A DNA stretch of 64,000 nt from Dendrolimus kikuchii (taxonomy: Eukaryota; Arthropoda; Insecta; Lepidoptera; Lasiocampidae): assembly GCA_019925095.2 (NCBI GenBank), contig CM034394.1:6212272-6276271 (forward strand), written 5' to 3'. Position 1 is the first letter of the stretch; each line of letters opens with the position of its first letter. A program made the position numbers and the translations under genes. Below the pieces are notes generated by a model. That model saw only the letters and a list, made by a program, of their open reading frames with translations, searched no databases and was not told where the DNA came from. Shown piece by piece: positions 43,227 through 54,789 of this stretch.

Positions 43227-44764
43227 TAAAATCGATTTATGTAAATAAATTTAAACAATTAATAATATGCAAACACACCACACGATTAATTCATTCAAAA
43301 TAACTAAGCTCACTACAATTATAAAAAAAATATCTACATAATAAAAAAAACACTTATCTTTTTATCATCTGGGTCCAGAATTTATGAAAGCATATCCGTC
43401 TCCTTTCATATTTTGTCTTAAATTACAATTAAACAAACACACATACTGTATAGTTTTAAGTAAAGGAAATTACGCTTGTGTTATGGGTTCTTTATTATCT
43501 GTAGTAAGCACTGACTGGCAAGTCGCCTACAGATAGTAGACTAGAAAGAAAACCTCGGCGGGAAGTTACCTCTAGATCATTGTTGTACGCGGAATAAACA
43601 ACATATACCTACACATTCTAGATAACCGTATTGTAATTAAACATGATAACTGAATGTAATGAGAGTGGATGTAAAACTGAAACGATGAGTAATATAAAAA
43701 GAACAAGCAACGAACTAATCTGGAGCAAATTCTAGTAATAGTGAATACAATAAAATTACGCTACCAGAAGTCAAAATTAATTTATTTAAGTTCCATTAAA
43801 TCAAGTGTCAACACATAAACTACTAGAACACGTTACACGTTACACGTTATACTTTATAAAATACTTTACTGTCATCATACCCATTGAAAAATAAATTATA
43901 ATCGTACATACACCATCTTCAGGATAAGGAATAAAATAAAAACCAAGAAGATCGCATTTATGAAGGAACGAATCTTAATTTGTAGAAACATAGGTAATAG
44001 TTGCAAATGAGACAGTAACAAAGCCATATGGTCTCGCTGTATTTAGCTAAACTGTCTACCTTGTATCGTTAATCAGAACAAATTGTAGGCAAAACAGTAT
44101 GTACGACCTACATACCTTCCTTTGAATATATTGGAAGCAAACCTCATTTCTGTACAGAAATGGGAATACGGCAATATATTTACGCAGGTACACAGCCAAG
44201 ACTCAGTCAATAGTTGCTGAAAGAGTATAAAAAGGGCTTATACAAAACGTCACGCGTCTCGACACAAAGGGAAAGGTTTCCAATAAGCATCTACATACAC
44301 GAAGGGACTCGATAGGGAAAAGGTTTTTAAATGTACAATTCCAATAGTGGATCGAGTGGTGAGTGAATAAGGGAGTATTTCTAGTCCAGCCTTACACTAG
44401 TTTAGGTAAATTTCTATTTTGTGTCGCGAGCAAATTGGTTTGGGACTGTGATGTACGATTTGGTGTAGATGGATGTGGCATAGTTGGGTAACAATTGCTA
44501 TACTTCAACTTTATGTCCTTCAACCCGATAAGCCGACAATCTACCCAAAGTCGCCAGTGAGGGCTGGATATAGAAATTGAAAAACCGACATACGTGAGGT
44601 CAACTTTGTTGAATTTCTACTGAACTGCTTCACTGGTGTGTAGTAATGGTATTTTAATACCTTTGGTTTTGTGTATTATAAACATTTGAAATGTTTTACC
44701 GAACGACGTTCTGGTGCATTACATGTTGAGCTTTTCAAAGAAAGTGTCATGAGGTTCCTTTAAG
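43227..44764. other. long unassigned noncoding stretch
   Basis: 43430-43500 contains type 2 SINE body text in reverse (AAATTACGCTTGTGTTATGGG). GAGTATAAAAAGGGC at 44224 is a TATA-like word without a supported transcript. 44655-44765 has an open plus-strand piece (YKHLKCFTERRSGALHVELF) that could be a mobile-element remnant but is too short to assign. Confidence 0.3.
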
Positions 44765-44822
44765 GTAGATAGCATATTGGTAATACATTTGGGTTTGGAA
44801 ATAACCATAGGCGATGGTAATG
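44765..44822 (+). mobile_element. Family A remnant
   Basis: AGGTAGATAGCATATTGGTAATAC...ACCATAGGCGATGGTAA, only the central part, about 75% similar by eye. Confidence 0.45.
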
Positions 44823-45174
44823 GAGACTAGAACCAGAGAAGACTTATTTTTATTCTATCTTCCAAAAAAAATATAACAGTTCAGCAGTAAACAATGACTG
44901 AGTAGCAACGTCCCCAGCTTAATTTTATTCCCTATTCTTCCTATGGAATTTCCTCAGTACTAAAATCGTGACATTTTCGAGGTATTCTCACTAGAAGAAC
45001 TATCTCAAGCTACTCTAGATAGTCTTCACATAATTTAAACAACAAATTAAGTATCAAATCCATGTTATCATTAATCCCTACTACAAGTCGTGGCTCATAG
45101 ACCCGAGTCTCGTCTAAACAACGTGCCTTCGACGCTTAGCAAGGTAAGCAGCACTTAATTTGTAGTAGCACGGT

Positions 45175-45420
45175 TCTTCTTCTTCTTTAGCCAATCCCTG
45201 TCCACTGCTGGACTTAGGCCTCCTCAAGTTCGCGCCATATATCCCGGGCTCCCGTTTTCCTCATGTAGCCCCTGCCAGCGGACCTGCGTAGGTCGTCAGT
45301 CCAGCGTGCTAGGGGGCGTCCTACGCTAAGTTGCCGAGACGTGGTCTCCACTCCAGGACTCATTTGCTCCATAGGCCGTCGGTCCTGCGACAGACGTGAC
45401 CGACCCACTGCCACTTCAAC
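45175..45420 (-). pseudogene. second RTE-like LINE, C-terminus and (TTC)n-type tail
   Basis: The minus strand reads VAVGRSRLSQDRRPMEQ, then VETTSRQLSVGRPLARWTDD, then AGRGYMRKTGARDIWRELEEA and a stop, followed by AGTCCAGCAGTGGACAGG and (GAA)n. The GRP..RW.DD....AG..W.R.A.DR..W..L.EA signature is the familiar C-terminus of RTE/BovB-like reverse transcriptases, distinct from the (ATGT)-tailed RTE family. A sister copy is at 18140-18380. Confidence 0.7.
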
Positions 45421-45479
45421 TTGCTAATTTTGTGAGTTATGTCGGTTGGAGTAAAAGATGTGCGAAATCTATTTAGCAA

Positions 45480-45725
45480 CCCAAACGTCAACCACACCTG
45501 CCCGTGGTACCCCCTGCTGCCAACTAACGAGGCTCTGGTGACCGATTGATGGCGGTATAACTATCAAGAAAAAATCCGGCTTACATAAATATCCTGATCG
45601 CATTCGGACAGCAGCGTCTCCGATGCGAGTGAGCCGGTACTGCAGTTACCAGCCCGTATGCCAGGCGTGGTGACTATGGCATTTCCCCCCAACTATGAAT
45701 CCCACACGTAGCATGGTTAAAGACG
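45480..45725. other. GC-rich unclassified segment
   Basis: CCGTGGTACCCCCTGCTGCC and GTCTCCGATGCGAGTGAGCCG suggest mobile-element debris; no frame or motif to support a family. Confidence 0.25.
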
Positions 45726-45749
45726 GATATTATTGATAGTGACCATACT

Positions 45750-46111
45750 TTTTGAAGTGAAACTTCTTAAGAATCATTGGTATAAACACAAATCTATAGG
45801 ACTAAGCCTGCCAAAGAATTGATATACGAGTTTTATATTGTGTAGATTAGAGAGTCAATAAGAGCAATGATTAAACATAGGTCCAATCTGGACCAAAATA
45901 AAACTGATACTACTATGTTTTAGACTAAAACATTTCAAAAATGTAAAGCGATTCTTAAGAAGAGGAAGTTTATTTTTAATTATAATATGTTGACAGATGA
46001 AGGCTAAAGGAATTATATAAGTATTTATGAAAGTTAAAGAAGAATTATCTGTGTGTATATTCCCTGAAGTTTCACTTCTACTGAATGTGTGAACTGCACA
46101 CACACATTTTT
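45750..46111 (-). mobile_element. Family K element
   Basis: TTTTGAAGTGAAACTTCTTAAG at the left and CCTGAAGTTTCACTTCTACTG...CTGCACACACACATTTT at the right. Uninterrupted, and so gives the empty site for the family L insertion at 48808. Confidence 0.75.
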
Positions 46112-47559
46112 TTTTTGTCTATCACTCATTCTGACCATTTTCTGGCAGTGCTACTGATCGGAATGAATATTCAAAATCTAACAACCACGAGCAAGCGGTG
46201 AGTAATGATTTCTAAATATGTCACTGAATATTGGAAAATAAACGGTAAACATATGGAGTTGTGGGAGTTCCCTCGTTGGGTATATATTAATTTAATCTAA
46301 CAAAATGTCTGTAAACTGACATGGGGTCCAATGGACCAATCCCGTGTTAATCATTATCGATTTGTAAGAGGGTTAGTTGAACAAGTTTCTGAACTAGGTC
46401 ATTAGTGTATAATAGATAACATATTTTAGAGGACGGTGTTTATGAAATAAAATTATTTAAAATTGCTTTTTCAGTCTTATTATCATAATTTTTATATATT
46501 TATGAATATTGTATATCCGCTTGATAACTGAAATAAGTGTAAATATTTTTTTATTAACTTCAATGACCAATAAATGTAATGCAAGAGAGTATTCACGTGA
46601 TAATAATACTTTACTACCCGATTTAATGATTCCGATGTCATAAAACTATGTAAGAAATTGTATACAATGTGTAACTTTAAGTTATGAAAATAAGTAGATA
46701 TATTGATAAGGCTAATCTATTACAGGCGAATGCTCGCAATGAAGGAGCACCTTTTTGAAAACCTTGTTCCCGCGAACATTTGCTGTTCATAGATAGCGCC
46801 ACTTAAGATATCGACCGTTTACGGAAATCGGTTGGTTTTAGCGCAAAAATATAAAAACGAGCGTTTGCTGGATACGATTATTCAACCACGATCTATGTAA
46901 CTTTAAAGATCAAAGTTAAGTGTAAAGTCGATGAATGGAGTTGTGTTTTGAAGCGGAAAGTGAAATATATTTTTCTGAATTTCGGCGTCTCACACAAAGA
47001 ACAACTCAATTGTAGGTTTTGTTAATAGGAGGGCGGGTTTTTTCTTGTCGCAAGTGTCCAATATACACACAAAAACGAAAACAACGACACAGTGCTAGTA
47101 TTCTTATAAATAATCACGCAACGATAACAAATATATAATATAAAACTTAAAACGGTTCTCTGAAAACAATGTATCGATTTACAATTTTAATTAACTTCAA
47201 CCGCCGGATGTTTCTGGAATACCCGGGAAAGCCCGTTCAGCTGGTTATAACAAAATTTGAAATTTTCCAACAATTCAACTTGTAATATGGTGTTGATGCC
47301 ACATTCGTACCTTTTTTGAAGCAAGTTCCTTATTAAACGTTGGAGTATATTTTTAATATCCAAAATGAGGTTGGGTGGATTAATAAGTACAAAATTTAAA
47401 AAACTCACACGCAAACAAAACACATACATAAACTTTATGACTTCATAGTTATCATTATCTATAGACGTTTGCAAGACAAAGAGCGAAGGCTACGCGTTGC
47501 TAGCCTTTGAATAAGATAAAGAAGAAGCAATATGATAATATGGGAGGGGCACACGTCTA
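46112..47559. other. unassigned, with one TATA-like promoter arrangement
   Basis: GCAAAAATATAAAAACGAGCG at 46843-46863 is followed ~30 bp later by GATTATTCAACC, a plausible TATA plus initiator. No open frame of interest follows. 47187-47474 minus is a 95-codon AT-rich frame without motif. Confidence 0.25.
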
Positions 47560-47859
47560 GTCATCGCAGTGGACAACGAACTACTGACTAGCGAAGCGCG
47601 GGAGCGCAGATATTAATAGTTGCTCTATCTCGCTCGCACATCAACCGTCCCGCTTACACACTGTGCTATACATTGTACTAACAGTACGACTTGTCAAAAA
47701 TTTGTAGTTAAGATTACCGTTTCCAAAATAAATCAGTTCACATCAGTACTCGGCAGTAAATACTACTCTCTGCCATCTGAAGTATTATTTAACCTCTATC
47801 TCTCGCTGCTAGAATAGGGTGAGGGAAAAGCGGGACATTGGAACCTTTAGCGTATGACC

Positions 47860-48060
47860 TGAGTGTCCGCTGAATTCAAGCGTGCAGCGGGGCGGAACGT
47901 GCAGCGTTCGTGTCAAATACATGGAAATGCCAGCGGGTGTCGCTAGTGGCCGCTGGCTGGCGCGGCGACTCCAGCGGGCGTGTTTGAGTTGAGCGACGCG
48001 TCGTGTATAGGAACGCTGCGCGCTCGGGTCGGGCGTGCACTGTGAGTGTAGATAGAGAAC
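47860..48060 (+). promoter_or_regulatory. CpG-rich promoter/first-exon candidate
   Basis: About 200 bp dense in CpG (GCGGGGCGGAACGTGCAGCG, GGCTGGCGCGGCGACTCC, GAGCGACGCGTCGTG), unlike any other stretch here, ending in CACTGTGAGTGTAG, where GTGAGT (48042-48047) would be a strong 5' splice site. No ATG-initiated conserved frame is present, so a non-coding first exon would be the reading. Alternatively it is the GC-rich end of an unrecognised transposon. Confidence 0.25.
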
Positions 48061-48289
48061 TAATTTAAATGTATTTAAACGCTGATAAGTGTCTTTAGTG
48101 CTAACCGAGATGTGCGTCGAGCGGGAGGTCGCGTACAGGTTTAAACCAGTTTGTGAACGACGAACGTCGAATGTGCACTCAGGGTACTTGGTTGGACGCT
48201 CTTTTGCCTTCAGCCCGCCCCGCTACTCGCGGAGTCGGACGATTTGCATTCAGGCCGTATGCCTATTCATTGTATAAAACACGATTATC

Positions 48290-48445
48290 CGTTTCACTCC
48301 CATTTTCTGTAAGAGCGTGGTGTCACACCGACCGAGCGGTCCAGCAAGCTGTAATCAAAATAGTGATCCCAGCGTGGCTCTACTGCGCCAAAACTTGCCT
48401 GCTGTAAAAATACAGACGCCGCCTGGATCACGGCACTAGCTGATA
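48290..48445 (+). repeat. Family O repeat
   Basis: CCGTTTCACTCCCATTTTCTGTAAGAG, CAAGCTGTAATCAAAATAGTGATCCCAG, ending GGCACTAGCTGATA. The same text with differences is at 63650-63800. Ends unknown. Confidence 0.6.
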
Positions 48446-48497
48446 ATTTGCCCCACAAGCCCATTGATCTTTTAGAATGGTAAAAACAACTCTGGTA

Positions 48498-49225
48498 TTT
48501 TGAAGTGAAACTTCTTTAGGATCGTGATTTGAAGCTCGATGCAACGAAAAAGCGACACTAAAAAGAGGTAAACATATAAATCTAAAGGACTAAGCCTGCG
48601 AGAGACTGAGATACGAGTTTTGCATAGTGCAGCACAGATTAGAAAGTCAATAAGACCGATGATTAAACATAGGTCCTATTTAGACCCAAATAAAACTGAT
48701 AATAATATTTTAAAGACTGAAACAGTGAAAAATTGAAAGTGATACTTTAGAAATTTATTTTGAATGATAATATGTTGACGGATGTAGGCTAAAAAATTAT
48801 ATAATGTTTTCTTAAGTTTTCGCGACTTGTATACATAATAAAACTACGTTTTAACGGTTTTAAGCGCGGTAATTTTATTTGATTTTGGTTTTTCCGACGT
48901 TTTGGCCACTTTTCAGTGGCCGTGATCACGGAAAACAAAGATGTCAAGTCTCAACGAGTATTGTTAATGTTTTATTTAGCCTACCGCCAACTTGTTAATT
49001 TTAATTTTGTTTATGGTTATTATTTAGTCTATGGGAGCCTAATCTAATTTACTACCGCTTCGAAACGTCGGAAAACCAAAATCAAATAAAAACGGCGCTT
49101 AAAACCGTTAAAACGTAGTTTTATTATAAAAAAATATATTTATATTAATAAAATGTAGAGAAGTATTACCTTTGAGTATATTCTTTGAAGTTTCATCTCT
49201 ACTGCGTGTGAACTGCACACAATTT
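48498..49225 (-). mobile_element. Family K element split by a family L insertion
   Basis: TTTTGAAGTGAAACTTCTTTAGG ... GGATGTAGGCTAAAAAATTATATA, interrupted at about 48810 and resuming at TATATTTATATTAATAAAATG to TTTGAAGTTTCATCTCTACTGCGTG. The K copies at 9838 (reverse) and 45750 lack the insert. Confidence 0.78.
48835..49127. mobile_element. Family L element with ~65-bp inverted repeats
   Basis: Left arm ATAATAAAACTACGTTTTAACGG... to TCCGACGTTTTGG; right arm is its near-perfect reverse complement, ending CGTAGTTTTATTAT. Preceded by CTTAAGTTTTCGCGACTTG, which also accompanies the other L copies and may be part of the element. The interior has AACAAAGATGTCAAG and CCTACCGCCAACTTG. No coding sequence; a fold-back type MITE is the simplest reading. 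Confidence 0.78.
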
Positions 49226-49583
49226 TTGTAGAATTTAATCATCACTCGGCACGAAACCCGGCACTACATCACTATTTTCCCTCGAGTGGGGTGTACAGTA
49301 CATACATACCGCAATACATTATTACATAATAATATAAAAAGTATACTTTATTCTAATTCTCAACAACTCGACGCGATAATAAGTGTGTCACAGCATTTTC
49401 ATATCCGAGTTTCCTGTCACACGTTTCCCGGCAAAATGGGAACATCGCAACGAATGTTAATATTATTCAAATACAATATACTCGGTGTATTTATAAGACC
49501 AATCGTAATGAACGCGTTCAATAAATTTTGCTAGCACTTGTACTGCTTTATAAAGTTGTGTTTTACATAATATTTTCTTAAGT

Positions 49584-50345
49584 TTTCGCGACTAGTATAC
49601 ATAATAAAATTACGTTTCAACGGTTTTAATCACGGTAATTTGTTTGATTTTTATTATTACGACGTTTTGGCCACTTTTCAGTAGCCGTGATCACGGAAAA
49701 CAAAGATGTCAAGTGTCAATGAGTATTGTTAAAAGTTTTATTTAGCCTACCGCCAATTTGTTCATGTTATTTATTTAGTTTTAATATTGTGTATGGCTAT
49801 TATGTACTCTATGTGGTGCGGCGGCGCTGGGTGTAGCGAGAAGCGAACTGTGTCAATTTTGCGGGAAAAGAAGTGTGGGACAATTTGGACGGGAATTTGA
49901 GAATGAGCACGCACTTACCAGGTTAGTGGGAATGAAATGAAGCTGCTCGTCTGCTCCTCAGTCCACTTCAGTTTATTTGTTATAATATGGTTTAACGTAT
50001 TTAATTTTATGTGTATGTATTTGTAGTAATTTATATTATATATGTTTATTATATTTTACAATTATGATGCAGAGCGGGTTATTTGTACACACATTTTGAG
50101 TTGCGGGCGCGGATATTTTATGGTAATTATTTATTTACAATGTGCGGGGCGGTTTAATTTATTTTATTTTATTTTATGATGTCATGAGATGAATGATTGA
50201 CGAGACGTGCGAAACGGGAACGCGCCGTCAGATTTAAAGGACGAATTTAAATAATAAAGAAAAGTTTGTATATGCCGAAAGAAGGTTACTTGGCGATACC
50301 ACTATGGGAGCCTAATTTACCACTGCTTCGCAGCATTTTGTGTTT
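49584..50345 (+). mobile_element. Family L element split by solo LTR-1
   Basis: CGACTAGTATACATAATAAAATTACG through TATGTACTCTATG, interrupted by the LTR, then CTATGGGAGCCTAATTTACCACTGCTTCG. The right inverted repeat is missing. Downstream text to 50480 includes TACAATAAAAAGTTATC, a LINE-tail-like phrase. Confidence 0.75.
49814..50301 (+). mobile_element. Solo LTR-1, uninterrupted 488-bp copy
   Basis: Starts TGGTGCGGCGGCGCTGGG and ends GGTTACTTGGCGATACCA. CTATG on both sides (49809-49813, 50302-50306) is an exact 5-bp target duplication. AATAAA lies at about 50253, 45 bp from the right end. The host L element defines the empty site. Confidence 0.9.
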
Positions 50346-50821
50346 TGATGATGATTATGACTTTATTTTAAAGTCCTACAAAGAACATCCATTCTTATGC
50401 TCCATAGGAATAATAAGTACGAGCTTGTAAATTTACTATAATGGTGTACAATAAAAAGTTATCTACCTATCCAACATAGCTCTGCCCCATACTATTTAGA
50501 TTTACCAGTTGGAACAAATTTCTAATCTAGGTATCATCAAGATCAACGAGTGTAGATTAAACTAAATTTAAAAGATCCCTGTTCGAAACTAGGAACCCTT
50601 GTTAACAAAGAGGTACCGTCCTAAAAACACAAAACCTTTTACTAAGAAAGACGGGACCGTAATGTTTACAATATACATTTATCTTTGACTATATGTAGTA
50701 CGCACTTTAAAAAACTTGCCTCAAGGAACGTTTGTAAATAGAATCTCAATTATATTGAAAGATGACGTATTCGCCTAGCTATATTTTGATACTTTTGAAT
50801 AGTTTTTTTTGCTTAAATAAT
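50346..50821. other. noncoding spacer
   Basis: No gene recognised. Confidence 0.35.
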
Positions 50822-51050
50822 ATCAGCCGATTAACATCTCATTGCTGCACTCGGGTCTCTTCAGGAGATGGTCACCAGCCACGCTTGTCTAAGGCAGTCG
50901 TTTATCCTTAATTTGCAGGTTTCATCACGATTTTTTTCATTCGAATAGCACTAGGATTGTAACAATGTGTACATTAGATCAGAAAATCTCCCTAAACGGT
51001 GCGTGCTTCCTAGTCAGGATTCAAATCTACGTCGTTGGAACGAAACTCGG
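50822..51050 (-). mobile_element. tRNA-derived SINE, type 1, degraded
   Basis: Follows 42165-42455 phrase by phrase: TGCTGCACTCGGGTCTC, CCACGCTTGTCTAAGG, GCAGGTTTCATCACGAT, GTGTACATTAGATCAGAAAA, CAGGATTCAAATCTACGTC. Head is decayed. Confidence 0.65.
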
Positions 51051-51270
51051 GTTTATGGTGAACCTTTTCGGCCAAAGATGATGTAAATTATCTTTGACAA
51101 CTGACATACATCACAATATAGACAGAGATAAAGTTGTCATGATATTTATATCATTTTATTATTTTCTTTATTTACAACACTTAATTCTATAAGAATTTTA
51201 TTTTTTAATCTAAGTACACTGTTTTTATTATTTATTGTATTCACACCCTACTCTTTGTATAGAAACTAAA

Positions 51271-51436
51271 TATTTTATTGCACGAGATCAGCAGACAGGC
51301 AGACGGCTCACTTGATGGAAAGCGGTTACCATCGCCTGTGGACATTTGCAACAGCAAGGTTGCTACAAATGCGCTGCTGCTCTCTTAAGGGAAACTGGAA
51401 CCTGGTCACTAATGCCGGAACACAACTCAAGGTTGT
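51271..51436 (-). mobile_element. Family A element, 3' half
   Basis: TATTTTATTGCACGAGATCAG to CACAACTCAAGGTTG; 5' half absent. Confidence 0.85.
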
Positions 51437-51636
51437 ACTCTTCTACTGCTTATTATACTACTAACCATTGTATACACGTTTATTTTACTTATATCGCAGG
51501 AAGATATATGAAGTGCACATAATTATTAAATATGTATTTTTATGGATGGTATAGGTTTGCCTTTGACTACTATCTCACCTGATTTTGAGTGATGACGCAG
51601 TCTAGTATGGAGCAAGTTTACCTAGAAGCTACCTGT

Positions 51637-51852
51637 TCACTCGTGTCTTAAAGACTTCAAGATTGTATTTGCCAGGTAAATATACTCCGGCAAATTATTC
51701 CATTCTTCGACAGTGCGCACCAGAAAAGATGAAGCGAAACGCTTGGTTCTGACTGGCAGTGTTTCCACCACGTAACGGTGGCGCAAACCGGTGCGTCTGG
51801 TTGTCCTATGGTAAAATGGGGATGGAGGAATCAGCTCGTGCAGTTCTAAGGA
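51637..51852 (-). pseudogene. Jockey-like LINE reverse transcriptase C-terminus
   Basis: About 71 open codons on the minus strand ending TGA (51637-51639). Order: LHELIPPSPFYHRTTRRTGL, RHRYVVETLPVRTKRFASSF, LVRTVEEWNNLPEYIYLANT. This R..S(F)..R....WN.LP pattern is the standard C-terminal end of Jockey/CR1-type elements in insects. Downstream 3'-UTR text (51590-51636) recurs at 8360-8582. It is 5'-truncated and lacks the catalytic domain. Confidence 0.8.
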
Positions 51853-52029
51853 ACACTACCCAAATTTATCCGTTAGAAGAAAGTTACTCCGCGACCTTGC
51901 GTCTATGCCCTACACTCTGAAGTCGAGTATAAACATGTTATAAACTATATCCTTAATAATCTAATTGTACAGTAAATGTAATGTAATCGTTTTGGCTATG
52001 TACATTGTGTTTATTAAACGGAAAATTAT

Positions 52030-52320
52030 ATATTACTAACGGGTACGACAGACTTTGCCCTGCTTTGAAAAAATAAAAAAGTAGAACCCAAATACCCAAT
52101 TGCAGCGCCATCTCCCGGATCTAATTATAGATCTAAACCATCCCGGTACCCACTCAAATACACGCAAACATTTTATCAAAAGCCTGGAACCCAATTCCAG
52201 CGTCACCTACCGAATCCAAATGTAAATCTAAACCATCCCGGGACCCATAAGAACATACACAAAAAATTCATCAAAATCGGTCCAACCGTTTTGTTAATTG
52301 CAACAATGACCTGTTAGAAC
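52030..52320 (-). mobile_element. Family C retroposon, reverse
   Basis: ACTAACGGGTACGACAGACTTTG at the outer end, AATTGCAGCGCCATCTCCCGG inside, ATCGGTCCAACCGTTTTG at the far end. Confidence 0.65.
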
Positions 52321-52650
52321 AACGTCCTTAAACTACCTCCAATCCTCTTTACTCCTTCTTACGCAAGCCGTGCACTAAGAAACCTGGGTGTGGGAACTAA
52401 AGTATTGATCAACCTAGTCTTAGCAGCCAGTCTTTATTTTCACGTTCTAGTGATTGCCGCAACGAAAAATTTTTGGTCGCCTAGTGCGTGAGATCTTATG
52501 AACCGTCCATCGTACATCAGAGTGGCTGTCGCTGATAGGCGGCCTAGTGCGCGGTGTACTTTATGGATCCTATATATTTTTAGACAGTTTTTATATCAAA
52601 CTAATGACAAAAAATAAATAAAATAATGTAAGCAGATTAGGCGATCTTAT
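52321..52650. other. unassigned noncoding stretch
   Basis: GC-richer patch at 52450-52560 without motif. Confidence 0.3.
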
Positions 52651-52958
52651 CTGTGCAGGAACGGAGAAAGAATACAATTTCCTGCGGCCGGGCGGCCTGT
52701 CGTAAGAGGCGATAAAACAACCCATAGCCAGGTGGTAGGGCATTTGTCCGACTGGATGGCTACAACCCCTGGTCTACAGTATGTCGTTAAACAACCCTGA
52801 GTTGTGTTCCGGCATTAGTGACCAGGTTCCAGTCTCCCTTAAGAGAGCAGCAGCGCATTTGCAGCACCTTTGGTGTTGCAAATGTCCATAGGTGATGGTA
52901 ACCGCTTTCCATCAAGCGAGCCATCTGCCTGTCTGCTGAACTCCTGCAATAAAAAAAA
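52651..52958 (+). mobile_element. Family A element, full length
   Basis: CTGTGCAGGAACGGAGAAAG to CTCCTGCAATAAAAAAAAGC, 308 bp, only a small deletion (ATGTCGTTAAACAACC). Confidence 0.9.
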
Positions 52959-54036
52959 GCGAAACGTGTTTGTCAAAATACGTACGTATTTAAGAACAAA
53001 CTATGTTACCATATAATCATTAGTAGTAGGATTTCGAAGATTTCCAGAGTTACGTTTTTAAAGAGCGGTTTTTATTCCTTACATACTTCTTCCACCCAAA
53101 TTAGAAATAAAGGGGCATTTGTATTTAGTTACGCTTACTATGCGAAGCAATGATGTGACCCCAAATATAACAAGCGCTCCACATTATCGTTTCTCGCATT
53201 CTCTCGCAAAAATGTGGAGTGACCATTAGGTTATAAAAGAAGATATTATTTTTAGATTAGTGTTCGTGACGAACCTCTTTTTTATTGCTTGAAAGTGAGC
53301 TCGTCATTTCTCTAAATGTGATTGCGAATAAATATTTTTACAGGCCATTTCTCTTTCGTAACTTTTCTGAGTCATTTAGTAAAATTTATTTAAAAGACAA
53401 AAAGTAAATGTTCACTTATTAAAATGAGAAACTTCATACATTTATTTCATGCGATTACATTGTGATGGCAGTCTATAGCTAAAAGAACAATGTAAGCAGC
53501 TTACCCTTAGCCTATTGTTGCATAACTTCAATGCACTTTCAAGGAATTTTGGGAATTTCTAGTCACGCGTGGACGAAGTCGCGGGAATATCCCAGGAAAA
53601 AAGATGTGTCTTGAAAATAAATCTACACAAAATCGAAATTAAAACCGTATTTGTTTTATTTAAACGAAAAAGGTAATTATGTAGGAAACAAGCACTTCTT
53701 TCTTTGCAAGTTGTATAGTCAAACGCTGCATACCGAACTATAAAATGCCATATTGCGTGCTTGAAAGATTACTTTTCCGACTATTGCTACTGCAATATTA
53801 TTCCGCATTTCATGACAATAAAGTTAAATGCAGATTTTGAATATCATTATGTACGCATACTGTTCTGTCCTTCAGAAGGTTAAACTACAAGATGGATGGG
53901 TACAGATGTAAAGGTAGGCCAAAAAAAGATGGATGGACTGCGTGAAGGATGATATGGTGATTTGTGATGTGACTGAAGATGTATGTCAGAATAGAAGAGT
54001 GTGGAAGGAAAAGACTTATTGTGCCGACCCCAATTA
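52959..54036. other. noncoding spacer with family C scrap
   Basis: 53562-53600 reads CTAGTCACGCGTGGACGAAGTCGCGGG, a family C end in reverse. 53195-53235 has a 9-bp inverted repeat CTCCACATT...AATGTGGAG. No gene recognised. Confidence 0.35.
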
Positions 54037-54343
54037 TTTTTTTATTGCAGGAGATCAGCACATAGGCAGACGGCCCACTTGATGGAAAGTGGTTACCATC
54101 GCCTATGGACATTTGCAACACCAAGGGGCTACAAATGCGCTGCTGCTCTCTTAAGGGAGACTGGAACCTGGTCACTAATGCCGGAACACAACTCAAGGTT
54201 GTTATGGCGATATACTTTAGACCAAGGGTGGTAGCCATCCAGTCGGGCAAATGCCCTACCACCTGGCTGTGGGTTGTTTTGTCGCCTCTTTCGACAGGCC
54301 GCCCGGCCGCAGGAAATTGTATTCTTTCTCCGTTCCTGCACGG
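54037..54343 (-). mobile_element. Family A element, full length
   Basis: T7-ATTGCAGGAGATCAGCACATAG to TCTCCGTTCCTGCACGG. Several overlapping open frames are accidents of the element. Confidence 0.92.
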
Positions 54344-54449
54344 ATAAGATAATTGGGATATGGTGAAAGAAATGAGAGACCGTTCTATCCTTACTTACTA
54401 GATACTAGGAGTCTAGTAATATGGGTACTATGGCGTCTGCTCGTCGCAA

Positions 54450-54780
54450 TGTTCAGAGAACATGGAAAAATGGGCAGACGGTGACTCGCCACTCCCTGCA
54501 TGGGCCCCAAAAGATGCCATAGAAGACAGGGGCAACATGGATGTGAGTGGCTAAGGGGTGTACAGAGGTTGACTGCAGGTTCACCAAAGCTACTTCTGAC
54601 GTGATGCCATTTATCACTTCCACCCCTGGAGCTTGAGTCTTAGTTCTAGCGATCTCCACTCCGTGCCAGCTGGCTAAGGCAAGCACGGAGGCGGGGGCCT
54701 TGCCTTAGCCCCCGAAGTCAGGTACTAGGTGTCGTTACTCACCTAAGGCATCGCCACAAAGCCCCCCTGCGGGAATTATT
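54450..54780. other. GC-rich mobile-element-like segment
   Basis: CACTCCCTGCATGGGCCCC, GCCAGCTGGCTAAGGCAAGC, GGGGGCCTTGCCTTAGCCCCC (a strong hairpin at 54693-54713), then an (ATT)n run at 54776. It abuts the LINE C-terminus below on its 3' side and may be its 3' UTR. Confidence 0.4.
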
Positions 54781-54789
54781 ATTATTATT

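Noticed and set aside
47187..47474. 95-codon minus frame
   Set aside because: AT-driven composition, no motif, and no neighbouring exon signals.
54693..54713. Rho-independent-terminator-like GC hairpin
   Set aside because: No T-run follows and the sequence is eukaryotic; the hairpin lies in mobile-element debris.
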